A stretch of 64,000 bases of DNA from Arthrobacter sp. DWC3 (GTDB lineage Bacteria; Actinomycetota; Actinomycetes; Actinomycetales; Micrococcaceae). This document shows positions 50,276-59,584 of the stretch, one piece after another. The notes beneath the pieces are model-generated. The model saw only the letters and a list, made by a program, of their open reading frames with translations. It was not told the origin of the DNA and ran no database searches. Every line of letters starts with the position of its first letter. The stretch's first letter is position 1. The stretch spans positions 329,470 to 393,469 of the forward strand of contig NZ_PJIP01000002.1 in the NCBI RefSeq assembly GCF_002929375.1, written 5' to 3'. Made by a program: the position numbers and the translations under genes.

Positions 50276-53200
50276 ATGTTCTTGCTCGACCCGATCACGC
50301 CGAATCTGACGCCGGACCTGGTCTTCTCCGCGACCGATCTCGTCGCGGCGAGCGAGTGCGAATATCGGACCCTCCGCGTCCTCGACGAGAAGCTCGGCCG
50401 CACCTCGAAGGCGACGTTCGCCGTCGACGAGCTGCAGCAGCTCGCCGGCGCCCTGGGCGACGTCCACGAACTCAGGGTGCTGGACGACCTGACCGCGCAG
50501 TACGGACCGTGGAATGCGCAGCGGAACACCGGGGTGTACAGCGTCGAGCGGGGCGACACCCTCGACCGCGCCGCACTGCTCGCCAAGCACGAGGAAACCG
50601 CCGCCGTGCTCACCGCGGGTGCCGACGTCGTCTTCCAGGCCACCTTCTTCGACGGCGAGTTCCTCGGGTATGCCGACTTCCTCGTCCGGCAGCCCTTCGA
50701 CGCCGAGTACGCCGGGCGCTACGCGGTCTGGGACACGAAACTCGCACGGCACGCCAAGGTCGGTGCGCTGCTGCAGCTGGCGGCCTACGGCGACCAGCTG
50801 ATCCGCCTAGGACTCGAACCCGCTCCGCAGGTCACCCTCGTGCTGGGCAACCTCGAACGCAGCCACCACTCCCTCACCGACCTGCTGCCCGTCTACCGGG
50901 AACGGCGGGACCGATTCCGCGCCCTCACCAGTGCGCATCGCGCAGCGGACGCGGTAGTCGCCTGGGGTCAGGGCGGCGTCATGCATTGTGGTCGGTGCGC
51001 CTACTGCGCCGAGCAGGTAACCGAACACCGGGACCTGCTGATGGTGGCCGGTATGACGTCGTCCACGCGGAAGAAACTCCGCGCCGAGGGCATCACGACG
51101 ATCGACGCGCTCGCGGAGCTTCCCGACGCCGAGAGCCGCGGCCCCCTGGTGCGGTTGCGGGACCAGGCACGTATGCAGACAGGCACCGACGCCGGGGACG
51201 GGTCGCGCACCTACACCAAGGACGACGTCGAACGCACCCTGAGCTACAAGGTGCTCGACGAGCACACCCTCGCGGCCCTCCCCGCCCCGAGCGAGGGCGA
51301 CATCTTCTTCGACTTCGAGGGCGACCCCCTGTGGCAGGACCCGGCCACGAAGACCTGGGGCCTCGAGTACCTGTTCGGCGTGATGGAACCGGCCGACACG
51401 GGAGATGCGCCGGTGTTCCGGCCCTTCTGGGCGCACTCCCGCTGGGAGGAACGGCAGGCGTTCCTCGATTTCCTCGAGTATGTGGAGAAGCGCCGCAGCG
51501 CCTACCCGGACCTGCACATCTACCACTACGCGCCGTACGAGAAGACGGCGCTGCGCACCCTCTCGCTCCGCCACGGTGCAGGGGAGGACATCGTCGACGA
51601 CTGGCTTCGCAGCGGCCTGCTCGTGGACCTGTACGCGACGGTCCGGCACTCCCTGCGGGTCTCCGCCGCCTCCTACTCCATCAAGGAACTCGAGCCCCTC
51701 TACATGGGCGATCACCTGCGCACCGGGGACGTGGCCGACGCCGGCGCCTCCGTGGTCGCGTACGCGAAGTACTGCGCGGCGCGGGACGACGGCGACGAGG
51801 CGGCCGCCGCGACGATCCTCGCGTCGATCACCGACTACAACGAGTACGACTGCCTCTCCACGCTGCGCCTCCGCGACTGGCTGCTGCGGCTGCCGCGGCC
51901 CGGGGCGCTGGAGGAGAACGGTCAGCCCGAGGCTGATCAGGACCCGCACACGAAGCCCGAGCCGAGACCCGTGGACGAACCCACACCGGACGAGATCCGG
52001 CTGCGCGACTACCTCGCCCAGCGCGCGGCCGACCGCGCACCGACGGCGGAGGACCAGGCCATCGCAATGATCGCGGCCGCCACGGGCTACCACCGCCGCG
52101 AGCGCAAGCAGTTCTGGTGGGAGCACTTCGACCGGCTCGAGAACGGTCCGGACAGCTGGTCCGACGACAAGCGGGACGTCTTCGTCGTGGAGTCCGCGAC
52201 GGTGCTGGAGGACTGGGCGAAGCCGACGCCCAGGGCTCGGACGGAGTCCCGGACGGTGCAGCTGCGCGGTGTCCTGCCTGATGGCTCCGACGTCCGTCCG
52301 GGATCGACGTGGTTCCGCATGTACGACGCGCCGATTCCCGACGGAGTGGAGACCTCGACGGGGGACCCCCTCGGTCGTGGAGGGTGTTTCGGGACGGTGG
52401 TCGAGAGCGTCGAGGCGGACCCCGACTCCCCCGGCAGGACGCTGATCACGGTCACGGAGAAGTCGACGATGCGGGTGGCGCCCTATCGGCCGCTGCCCGT
52501 CGCCCTGACACCGGACAAGCCGCTGGCCACGGCGAGCCTCGAGGCATCCCTCGCCGAACTGGCGAACACGGTCGGCGCGGCACTGCCCGACCTCCCGTCG
52601 CACCCCGGTCTCGACGTCCTGCGACGCGCCGAGCCTCGATTGGCGACGCGGAAGGCCCTTCCCGTCGTCGCGCACGACGACGCCGGGCAGGCTGACTACA
52701 TCACCGCCGTCACCGATGCGGTGCTCGACCTCGACTCCTCCTACCTCGCGGTGCAGGGACCGCCCGGTACGGGCAAGACGTACGTGGGCTCGCGCGTCAT
52801 CGCCCGGCTCGTCGCGACGGGCTGGAAGGTCGGCGTCGTGGCGCAGTCCCATGCCGTCGTCGAGCACTTCCTCACGACGGCCGTCGCCGCGGGCGTGGAC
52901 CCGGAGCGCATCGGCAAGAAGCCGCAGAAGGAGCGTCCTGTCCCCTGGCCGCACACCTCCGACGGCGCCATCACCAGCCTCCTGACAGGCGATGGCGGGT
53001 GCCTGATCGGTGGGACGGCGTGGTTCATGACCGGCAAGCTGGTACCGGCCGGAGCCTTGGATCTGCTCGTGATCGACGAGGCCGGGCAGTTCTCACTCGC
53101 CAACACGCTGGCCGTGTCGCGGGCGTCATCGCGCCTCATGCTGTTGGGCGACCCGCAGCAGTTGCCGCAGGTCACGCAGGGCTCGCATCCGGAACCGGTC

Positions 53201-53881
53201 GACGAGTCGGCCCTGGGCTGGCTGTCCGCCGGGCACGCAACGCTCCGGGCGGAGCTCGGCTACTTCCTCGCCGACTCCTGGCGCATGCACCCGGATCTGT
53301 GTGAGGCCGTGTCCCGGCTGAGTTACGACGGCAGGCTCGACGCCGCCCCGGCTGCCGCGGAGCGTCGGTTGGAAGGGCTGCTGGCCGGGGTCGACGTCGT
53401 CCTGGTGGACCACACCGGCAATGTCGTCGCGTCGGACGAGGAGGCTGCGGAGGTCGTGGAACAGGTGCGCAGGCATCTGGGCCTGACCTGGTATCCCGGT
53501 GGGGCCGAGCCCTCCCGTCCGCTGATGCAGAGCGATGTGCTGGTGGTCGCCGCCTACAACGCCCAGGTGCAGAAGATCCGTGCCGCCCTCGACGCCGCGG
53601 ACCTGCAGGACATCCGGGTTGGGACCGTCGACAAGTTCCAGGGGCAGGAGGCCGCGGTGGTCATCGTGAGCATGGCCTGCTCGGCAGTGGCCGAGGCACC
53701 CCGTGGGGCGGAGTTCCTGCTGAACCGCAACCGCATCAACGTCGCCATCTCGCGGGGACAGTGGCGTGCCGTCGTCATCCGCTCCGGTGAGCTGACCAAC
53801 TTCATGCCCACCCGTCCGTCTGGCCTCGCGGAGTTGGGCGCGTTCATCGGGCTCGGAACTGCGTCGGCTGCTAAAGCGTGA
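50276..53881 (+). CDS. TM0106-type RecB-like nuclease/SF1 helicase
   Basis: A 1201-residue multidomain protein. The N-terminal RecB/Cas4-like nuclease has FSATDLVAASECEYRTL, VVFQATFFDGEFLGYADFLV and AVWDTKLARHAKVGALLQLA, with a Cys-rich segment MHCGRCAYCAEQVTEH. An RNase-H/exonuclease-like domain follows (IFFDFEGDPLW; HIYHYAPYEKTALRTL). The C-terminal Upf1-type SF1 helicase has VQGPPGTGKTYVGSRV (Walker A), LLVIDEAGQFSLA (motif II), LLGDPQQLPQV (motif III) and VDKFQGQEAAVVIVSM (motif V), NRNRINVAISRGQW (motif VI). ATG 50276 has good context. These proteins are broadly conserved in actinobacteria and are thought to act in DNA or RNA processing. Confidence 0.9.
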   Translation: MFLLDPITPNLTPDLVFSATDLVAASECEYRTLRVLDEKLGRTSKATFAVDELQQLAGALGDVHELRVLDDLTAQYGPWNAQRNTGVYSVERGDTLDRAALLAKHEETAAVLTAGADVVFQATFFDGEFLGYADFLVRQPFDAEYAGRYAVWDTKLARHAKVGALLQLAAYGDQLIRLGLEPAPQVTLVLGNLERSHHSLTDLLPVYRERRDRFRALTSAHRAADAVVAWGQGGVMHCGRCAYCAEQVTEHRDLLMVAGMTSSTRKKLRAEGITTIDALAELPDAESRGPLVRLRDQARMQTGTDAGDGSRTYTKDDVERTLSYKVLDEHTLAALPAPSEGDIFFDFEGDPLWQDPATKTWGLEYLFGVMEPADTGDAPVFRPFWAHSRWEERQAFLDFLEYVEKRRSAYPDLHIYHYAPYEKTALRTLSLRHGAGEDIVDDWLRSGLLVDLYATVRHSLRVSAASYSIKELEPLYMGDHLRTGDVADAGASVVAYAKYCAARDDGDEAAAATILASITDYNEYDCLSTLRLRDWLLRLPRPGALEENGQPEADQDPHTKPEPRPVDEPTPDEIRLRDYLAQRAADRAPTAEDQAIAMIAAATGYHRRERKQFWWEHFDRLENGPDSWSDDKRDVFVVESATVLEDWAKPTPRARTESRTVQLRGVLPDGSDVRPGSTWFRMYDAPIPDGVETSTGDPLGRGGCFGTVVESVEADPDSPGRTLITVTEKSTMRVAPYRPLPVALTPDKPLATASLEASLAELANTVGAALPDLPSHPGLDVLRRAEPRLATRKALPVVAHDDAGQADYITAVTDAVLDLDSSYLAVQGPPGTGKTYVGSRVIARLVATGWKVGVVAQSHAVVEHFLTTAVAAGVDPERIGKKPQKERPVPWPHTSDGAITSLLTGDGGCLIGGTAWFMTGKLVPAGALDLLVIDEAGQFSLANTLAVSRASSRLMLLGDPQQLPQVTQGSHPEPVDESALGWLSAGHATLRAELGYFLADSWRMHPDLCEAVSRLSYDGRLDAAPAAAERRLEGLLAGVDVVLVDHTGNVVASDEEAAEVVEQVRRHLGLTWYPGGAEPSRPLMQSDVLVVAAYNAQVQKIRAALDAADLQDIRVGTVDKFQGQEAAVVIVSMACSAVAEAPRGAEFLLNRNRINVAISRGQWRAVVIRSGELTNFMPTRPSGLAELGAFIGLGTASAAKA

Positions 53882-53940
53882 CGACGGGCCGAACGCGCTT
53901 AGGCTGAATCCGACGACCAGCCGCCAGCACAGGGAGAACC

Positions 53941-54264
53941 ATGACGTACGAACTCCGCACCTACACCGCCTCGCCGGGCAGGATGGACGCCCTCCTCGCT
54001 CGGTTCCGGGACAACACCATCAACCTGTTCATCGAGCACAACATGAAGAGCCTCGGCTACTGGACTCCCGTCGACTCCCCCGACGTCCTCATCTACCTCC
54101 TCGAGCACGACGGCGATCCGAAGGCGAACTGGAAGGCCTTCGGCACGGACCAGCGCTGGATCGACGCGAAGTCGGCTTCCGAGGTGGACGGGCCGCTCAC
54201 TGCGAGCATCGAGTCCGTAATGCTGGAGGGGACAGACCTGTACCCGATCGCCGTCGCGCGGTAG
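53941..54264 (+). CDS. NIPSNAP family protein
   Basis: A 107-residue ferredoxin-like alpha/beta barrel protein. MTYELRTYTASPGRMDALLA at the start, FIEHNMKSLGYWTPVD and VLIYLLEHDGDPKANWKAFG in the middle, and a closing SVMLEGTDLY match the NIPSNAP/DUF718-type dimeric barrel family. Its precise function is unknown; members occur near transport or detoxification genes. It sits alone between the nuclease-helicase and the regulator gene, with AGGGAGAACC upstream. Confidence 0.85.
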   Translation: MTYELRTYTASPGRMDALLARFRDNTINLFIEHNMKSLGYWTPVDSPDVLIYLLEHDGDPKANWKAFGTDQRWIDAKSASEVDGPLTASIESVMLEGTDLYPIAVAR

Positions 54265-54425
54265 CTGTCAACCGGTTGACGGTTACCGTGCTGGAAGCCA
54301 CCGACTGACCACTACCGCGCGCTGCTGGGAGCCGACGTGGCCACCCGCGCCAGACCGGTGCCACAAACGCGTCATCCGCGCCGCCGGCCGTTCCGCCGCG
54401 CAAGGCGGCAGATCTACAGTGGGGC

Positions 54426-56204
54426 ATGGCCGGGATCGTCATCCAGCTCCTCGGGCCTCCCTCCATCACCTATCCCGATGGAGAGGGCCGTCAGCCGCGC
54501 GGCCGGAAGTCCTGGGGCCTGCTCACCCACCTGCTGCTGCACGCGGTTCCGACCGCCCGCAGCCAGCTGGCATCACTGCTGTTCGCCGGAGCGGACGACC
54601 CGCTCGGGGCTCTCCGCTGGCACCTCGCCGACTTGCGCCGCGTGCTCGGCCCCGATGCCGTGCTGGGTGGGAACCCGGTCATCCTGCGACTGCCATCTGG
54701 GTACCGGCTCGACACCGACCTCAGCGCCGAGTCGCTCGGCGAGATCCGCGCCGAACTGCTCGACGGGCTCGACTTCACCGACCATCCGCCCTTCGAGGCC
54801 TGGCTGACCATGGAGCGGCACCGGCTGCGGCACGCCGTGGAGACGCTCGTGTACGAGGGCGGACTGGCGGCCCTCGCCGACGCCGACAGCGCCACCGCGA
54901 TCCGGCTCGGCGCCCGCGCGGTGGAGCTCGATCCTCTCAACGCCGACTTCCACGCCCTGCTGGTCCGCTCGCTCGTGGCCGCAGGCGACCGCGCTGCAGC
55001 CCGGACCGCAGCGGCCCACTGTGGGGAGATCTTCGAGGAACAGCTCGGCTCGGGCCTGCCCGCCGAGGTGCAGCACGCCCTGGCTGCACCGGACACCAGC
55101 ACCGCCGGCCTGCCCTCGACTCCCACCGCCGTCGCGTCCTATCTCGAGGCGGCGCAGGCGTGCCTCTCGGCCGGTGCCACCTCGACCGCCCTGAACCACC
55201 TGCGGGTCGCCGAAGGGCTGGCTGCACGACTCGGCGACCGGACCCTGCAGGCGGAGGCCCTGCTGGGCCTGGCCGGAGCACTCATCCATGGCGCCGGCGG
55301 CCGGGGCGCGGAGGTCTCCGACCTGCTGCACCGCGTCCTGTCCCTCACCCCCGACGGTCCACCGGCCATCCGGTCCGCGGCGTACCGTGAGCTCGGCTTC
55401 CTCGCCGTGCAACGCGGCTTCCCCGACAGCGGAGCCCACTGGCTGGCCCGTGCGACGGCGGCAGCGGAGGGGTTACCCGACGAGCGGGCACGCGCGCTCG
55501 GCGTGACCGGGATGCTCGCGACCGACACGGCCGACTACCCGGCCGCCGTCGTCGCCCTCGAGGAATCCGTGCGCCTCAGCGCAGGCCGCGGGCGGACGCG
55601 GCAGGAGGCGTTCTCCCGGGCGATGCTGGGCCGGGTGCACCTCCTGACCGGGCACCGCGGCCGCGCCGCCGTCGAGCTCGACACCGTGATGGCGCTCGTG
55701 GCCGGCGAACACTGGACCGCGTTCACGCCGTTCGTGGAGGCCCTCCGCAGCGAGGTGTACCTGACCAGCGGGGACGACTCCACGGCCGAGGACATGGCCG
55801 ACCACGCGATAGCCCTGGCGGCGTCGTTCGGGGACCGCTGCTACCTCGACGCCGCGGCCCATGCGAAGGCGCAGGTGCTGCTCGCGCGCGGCGACGCACG
55901 GGGGGCGAACACCTGGATCCGCCGTGGCGTGCAGCCCAACCCCTGGTACCGCTGGTTCCGCGGCCGGAACCTCGACCTCGCCAGCACAGCGGCGCTCGCC
56001 ACCGACCCGCACCGGGCGCTGGAGTTCGCCCGCGAGCTCGGGGAGCGGTCCAGCCGGTACGGGCACCGGGAACTGGCCGTCCGCGCCTACTCCGCTCGCG
56101 CCGCACTCGGGGACGAGGCCGTGCTGCCGACCATGACGCTGCTGGCCCAGGGCATCGAGAACCCGCTGCTGGCTCGGGACCTTGCAGCCCGACACCACCT
56201 GTAG
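54426..56204 (+). CDS. SARP/BTAD-domain transcriptional regulator with TPR-like repeats
   Basis: A 592-residue protein. The N-terminal segment is an OmpR-type winged helix (IVIQLLGPPSITYPDG, RKSWGLLTHLLLHAVPTARS, WHLADLRRVLGP, GYRLDTDL), followed by the bacterial transcriptional activator domain (ELLDGLDFTDHPPFEAWLTM, RLGARAVELDPLNADFHALL, EIFEEQLGSGL). The remaining 350 residues are helical TPR-like repeats (RALGVTGMLATDTADYPAAV, MLGRVHLLTGHRGRAAVELD). There is no NB-ARC ATPase. This is the AfsR/SARP arrangement. The methyltransferase gene 124 bases downstream may be a target. Confidence 0.85.
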   Translation: MAGIVIQLLGPPSITYPDGEGRQPRGRKSWGLLTHLLLHAVPTARSQLASLLFAGADDPLGALRWHLADLRRVLGPDAVLGGNPVILRLPSGYRLDTDLSAESLGEIRAELLDGLDFTDHPPFEAWLTMERHRLRHAVETLVYEGGLAALADADSATAIRLGARAVELDPLNADFHALLVRSLVAAGDRAAARTAAAHCGEIFEEQLGSGLPAEVQHALAAPDTSTAGLPSTPTAVASYLEAAQACLSAGATSTALNHLRVAEGLAARLGDRTLQAEALLGLAGALIHGAGGRGAEVSDLLHRVLSLTPDGPPAIRSAAYRELGFLAVQRGFPDSGAHWLARATAAAEGLPDERARALGVTGMLATDTADYPAAVVALEESVRLSAGRGRTRQEAFSRAMLGRVHLLTGHRGRAAVELDTVMALVAGEHWTAFTPFVEALRSEVYLTSGDDSTAEDMADHAIALAASFGDRCYLDAAAHAKAQVLLARGDARGANTWIRRGVQPNPWYRWFRGRNLDLASTAALATDPHRALEFARELGERSSRYGHRELAVRAYSARAALGDEAVLPTMTLLAQGIENPLLARDLAARHHL

Positions 56205-56328
56205 GAGGGCTCGGCCCTGTGAGGCAGGGCCCTCACACGCTCGTGCACACGGTCGGTGGCAACACTGGTGCCGTCAGAGAGACACCGGGCAATGCAGCCC
56301 GGATCCCAGTACAGGAACAGGAACCACC

Positions 56329-57165
56329 ATGACTGATACGACCACCACCACGGACGCGGACAGGGCCCTGAAGGCCAAGCACCGTGCCATGTGGGCGCAG
56401 GGCGACTACGCCGCCATCGCGTCCGACATCATCTCGAGCCTCGGCATCGACCTCGTCGGAGCTCTGGGCATCACCCGCGGCCAGCACGTACTCGACATCG
56501 CGGCCGGGACCGGCAACGCGGCCATCCCGGCAGCGGAGCGCGGCGCCACCGTGACGGCGTCGGACCTGACGCCGGAACTCCTCGACATCGGACAGCAGCT
56601 CGCGCAGCAGCGCGGAGTGACCCTCGACTGGCGCGTCGCGGACGCCGAGGCCCTCCCCTTCGACTCGGCGACGTTCGACACCGTGATGTCATGTGTGGGC
56701 GTCATGTTCGCGCCGCACCACCAGCTGACGGCCAATGAGCTGGCGAGGGTGTGCCGGTCGGGCGGCAGCATCGGCCTGATCAACTGGACGCCCGAGGGGT
56801 TCATCGGCCAGATGTTCGCCACCATGAAGCCCTACGCACCGCCGCCGCCTCCCGGGGCGCAGCCTCCGCCGCTGTGGGGCAACGAGGACCACGTCCGGTC
56901 GCTGTTCGAGGGCCAGGTGACCGATCTGCGGGCCGAGCGGCGCACCGTGCGGGTGGACCGGTTCGACTCGCCGGAGGAGTTCGTGGACTACTTCAAGACG
57001 AAGTACGGACCCACCATCAGCGTCTACAAGTTCATCGGTGATAATGCGGAGAAGGCGGCAGCGCTCGACGCCGACCTGAGGGCTCTTGTCACCCGGTTCA
57101 GTGCCGGCACGGGCAGCACCACAGTCGACTGGGAGTACCTCCTGGTCACGGCGAAGCGGAACTAG
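56329..57165 (+). CDS. Class I SAM-dependent methyltransferase
   Basis: A 278-residue methyltransferase of the UbiE/Methyltransf_11 type. Motif I is HVLDIAAGTGNAAIPAAERG, motif II TVTASDLTPELLDIG, then WRVADAEALPFDSATFDTVM and a post-motif with FAPHHQLTANELARVCRSGG. The Pro-rich loop (PYAPPPPPGAQPPPLWG) contacts the substrate lid and is typical of small-molecule methyltransferases of this family. The substrate is unknown. It directly follows the SARP-type regulator gene. Confidence 0.9.
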   Translation: MTDTTTTTDADRALKAKHRAMWAQGDYAAIASDIISSLGIDLVGALGITRGQHVLDIAAGTGNAAIPAAERGATVTASDLTPELLDIGQQLAQQRGVTLDWRVADAEALPFDSATFDTVMSCVGVMFAPHHQLTANELARVCRSGGSIGLINWTPEGFIGQMFATMKPYAPPPPPGAQPPPLWGNEDHVRSLFEGQVTDLRAERRTVRVDRFDSPEEFVDYFKTKYGPTISVYKFIGDNAEKAAALDADLRALVTRFSAGTGSTTVDWEYLLVTAKRN

Positions 57166-57197
57166 GCGTCGCGTCTGCACCCTTCACCTGAACGACG

Positions 57198-57224
57198 ATG
57201 CCCGGCACCTGATGTGCCGGGCAT
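57198..57224. terminator. Bidirectional terminator between methyltransferase and surface-protein genes
   Basis: ATGCCCGGCAC pairs with GTGCCGGGCAT around a 5-base loop. The two flanking genes are convergent, and the hairpin lies between their stops. T-tracts are short on both sides. Confidence 0.75.
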
Positions 57225-57258
57225 TGTCGTGTTCACGCCGACTTGTAACCGAGCTGCG

Positions 57259-59373
57259 TCAGCCCGCGGTCAGATCCTCCGAGCCGTTCCTCCGGCGCTT
57301 GAGGAACAGCAGCACACCACCGAGCAACGCGAGCAGGACGCCGACGGCTGCCGGGAGCAGGACGTTCGCGCCGGTCTGCGCCAGGTCGCCGGTCGGGCTG
57401 AAGGAGCCGCCGTCGTCGGTTCCACCACCGGTACCGTCGTCGGTTCCACCACCGGTACCGTCGTCCGTTCCGCCTCCGACCCCGCCGTCGCCGTCGCCAC
57501 CGGCGATCGGGGCGTCCGTCGGACCGGCAGCCGGATCAATGGTCGGTCCGGTTGTCGGTTCGCTCGTCGGTTCGCCCGACGGAGTCGGGGTAGGCGTCGG
57601 AGTGGGGGTAGGGGTCCGGCTCGGCGTAGGCGTCGGTGTCGGGGTGGGGGTAGGCGTAGGAGTCGGGGTGGGCGTGGGCTCGGCCGCCAGCTCGATGTCG
57701 AACAGCGTCGTGGTCCCCGACACCTCGTTGCCGACGGCGATCATCGGCTTCCCTGTCGGGGAACCCGCCGCGGCAATGAAGGTGAGGCCCTCGGGGCCGA
57801 GGTCACCCGCGAGCGGAAGGGTGGTCGGATCCTCCTCGACGGAGTAGGCGAAGTCCCGGTTGTTCACATACGTGACGAACGTGCTGGTGCCGGGATCGGT
57901 GATGTCGTACACCGCGATGCCGCCCACGCGCTCGAAGCCGATGAACGCGTACGTGCGGCCCTCCACCTCGCCGATGGTGAGGTTCTCGGGCTCGGGGCCC
58001 TTGTCGTCGCTGCGTCCCTCGAGGTTCGTCTCGGAGTGGTCGGAGTTGAAGTACTCCGGGTTCGCGGCGGCGGTGATGCGCTCGAAGTCCTCGCCGGAGT
58101 CGAACACCTGCTCACCATCGGTGGTCCAGATGGAGAAGCTGCGGCTGCCGAACGCGTAGAGCTCGTCGTAGCAGCCCGCGCTCGTGAGGCCGCTGGCCGT
58201 GCTGATGGTGAGGCGGCCGAGGTCGGCGTCACCGGTCAGGCCCGCGAGCGGGCTCGTGGCGCAGAGCGGCGCCACGCCGTCCTTGCCGAGGTCCTTCACC
58301 CGGGCCGGTTCCACGTAGCTGCCCCACTCGCGGGCGTCGCCCTCGTTGGCGGTGACGAGGTACGTCCGACCGCCCGAGGTGTAGGCGTTGATGCCGTCCG
58401 GCATGTACAGGCCGTTGAGCCCTTCGAACGTGCGGATGTTCACGGTCGGTGCGTCCCGCGGATCGCGGTCCGACGCGTCGAGGCCGTTGCCGACCAGCCC
58501 GTGGTCCTTGGCGCCGAGCGTCCAGATGTCCGTGACGGTCGCGGACGCGAGGTCGACGACGGCCACGGCGTTCGCCTCCTGCAGCGCGGCGTAGGCGGTG
58601 CCGCCGTCGATCGCGATGTACTCGGGCTCGAGTCCCTCCGACACGGGCCGTGCGGAGCCCTCGATGCCCGCGAAGACGCGGACGCCGTCGGGCAGTGCCC
58701 TGGTGCCGCCGTTCTCCGGCGATTCGAACGCTCCGAAGCCCGCCGTGCGGACGGCTTCCTGAGCCGGTGCGCTCACCGAGGTCGGCAGGGAGACGACGCT
58801 GACCGACCCCTCGGGATCTACGGCGTAGTCGTCGTCCGGCTCGCCCTCGTTGGCGACGACGGCGAGCGTGCCGTCCTTGGAGATGCTCACCATGTCCGGC
58901 AGCGCGCCGACCGCCACGGAGCCGAGTACCTCGCCGCTGCCCGCGGCATCGAAGAACACGAGAGAACCGTCGGCGGTCTTCGTCGAGTTCTCCAGCGCGA
59001 TGACGCCGAGGCCGTCGGGTCGGATCGCCACGGAGTTCGCGACGCCGTCGCCCGTGATGGTGAAGAGCTTGACCGGCGCGGTGGGGTTGGAGACGTCGAG
59101 CACGTCCACGGCGCCCAGCTGTGCGTTCACCACGAACAGCCGCCTGGTTGCCGCGTGATAGGCGACGATCTCGGCCGCGGACTGGTCGAACACCCCGCTC
59201 TCGTAGGAGCCGATCGGCGTGAGGCTGAGCGCGGCGTCGTCGGCGGAGTAGCTGACGGGCGCGGGGACGACGGCGGCGCTCGCGGGCACTGCCAGCAGCA
59301 GCGTGCCGGTGAGGGCCGCGGCGGCGACGGCGGCCTGCGCGCGCGAGCGGCGGGTGGGACTGGACGGAGTCAT
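57259..59373 (-). CDS. Choice-of-anchor-I type surface protein with sortase signal
   Basis: A 704-residue exported protein. The N-terminal signal peptide (SRAQAAVAAAALTGTLLLAV, cleavage after ASA) is followed by a beta-propeller-like choice-of-anchor-I domain: SLTPIGSYESGVFDQSAAEI, LFVVNAQLGAVDVLDVSNPT, EGEPDDDYAVDPEGSVSVVS and EPENLTIGEVEGRTYAFIGF. The C-terminal linker has Pro-Thr repeats and the 8-residue repeat GGGTDDGT, then LAQTG, a hydrophobic helix and RRRNG, an LPXTG-like sortase signal (L-A-Q-T-G). It is probably wall-anchored, perhaps a phosphoesterase-associated or adhesive protein. DNA repeats encode the linker. Confidence 0.88.
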   Translation of the reverse strand: MTPSSPTRRSRAQAAVAAAALTGTLLLAVPASAAVVPAPVSYSADDAALSLTPIGSYESGVFDQSAAEIVAYHAATRRLFVVNAQLGAVDVLDVSNPTAPVKLFTITGDGVANSVAIRPDGLGVIALENSTKTADGSLVFFDAAGSGEVLGSVAVGALPDMVSISKDGTLAVVANEGEPDDDYAVDPEGSVSVVSLPTSVSAPAQEAVRTAGFGAFESPENGGTRALPDGVRVFAGIEGSARPVSEGLEPEYIAIDGGTAYAALQEANAVAVVDLASATVTDIWTLGAKDHGLVGNGLDASDRDPRDAPTVNIRTFEGLNGLYMPDGINAYTSGGRTYLVTANEGDAREWGSYVEPARVKDLGKDGVAPLCATSPLAGLTGDADLGRLTISTASGLTSAGCYDELYAFGSRSFSIWTTDGEQVFDSGEDFERITAAANPEYFNSDHSETNLEGRSDDKGPEPENLTIGEVEGRTYAFIGFERVGGIAVYDITDPGTSTFVTYVNNRDFAYSVEEDPTTLPLAGDLGPEGLTFIAAAGSPTGKPMIAVGNEVSGTTTLFDIELAAEPTPTPTPTPTPTPTPTPTPSRTPTPTPTPTPTPSGEPTSEPTTGPTIDPAAGPTDAPIAGGDGDGGVGGGTDDGTGGGTDDGTGGGTDDGGSFSPTGDLAQTGANVLLPAAVGVLLALLGGVLLFLKRRRNGSEDLTAG
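57418..57465. repeat. 24-bp tandem repeat in the surface-protein gene
   Basis: Two exact copies of a 24-base unit containing CCACCACCGGTACCGTCG, with a diverged third copy beside them. On the coding (minus) strand each unit encodes a Gly/Thr/Asp-rich octapeptide of the wall linker. Such repeats change length easily. Confidence 0.85.
57585..57680. repeat. Pro-Thr low-complexity tract
   Basis: On the coding strand a run of alternating Pro and Thr codons (PTPTPTPTP with SRTP interruptions) forms a stiff spacer in the wall-anchored protein. It is a degenerate hexamer repeat at DNA level. Confidence 0.8.
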
Positions 59374-59584
59374 GGTTCTCCCGAACGGACGAGGTGGGGT
59401 AGCAACCTTCCCTGTCTACGAACCGGACATGGCGTCGGGGTGAACGGGCGGGGGCCCTGCGGTGTCCGGGGCGGGGCCAGTTGGCGTGTGTCATCGCGCG
59501 GTCGCCCCGACGGGGCGGGGTCGGCGCCCGGCGGGCTCCCGCTCGCTCTTCCGGTCGCTCGAGGCCCGGCGGTACGTTGGACCG

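Noticed and set aside
50807-52954. 715-codon minus-strand frame opposite the TM0106-type gene
   Set aside because: Long open frame arising from high GC in the third codon position; the plus-strand protein has all helicase motifs.
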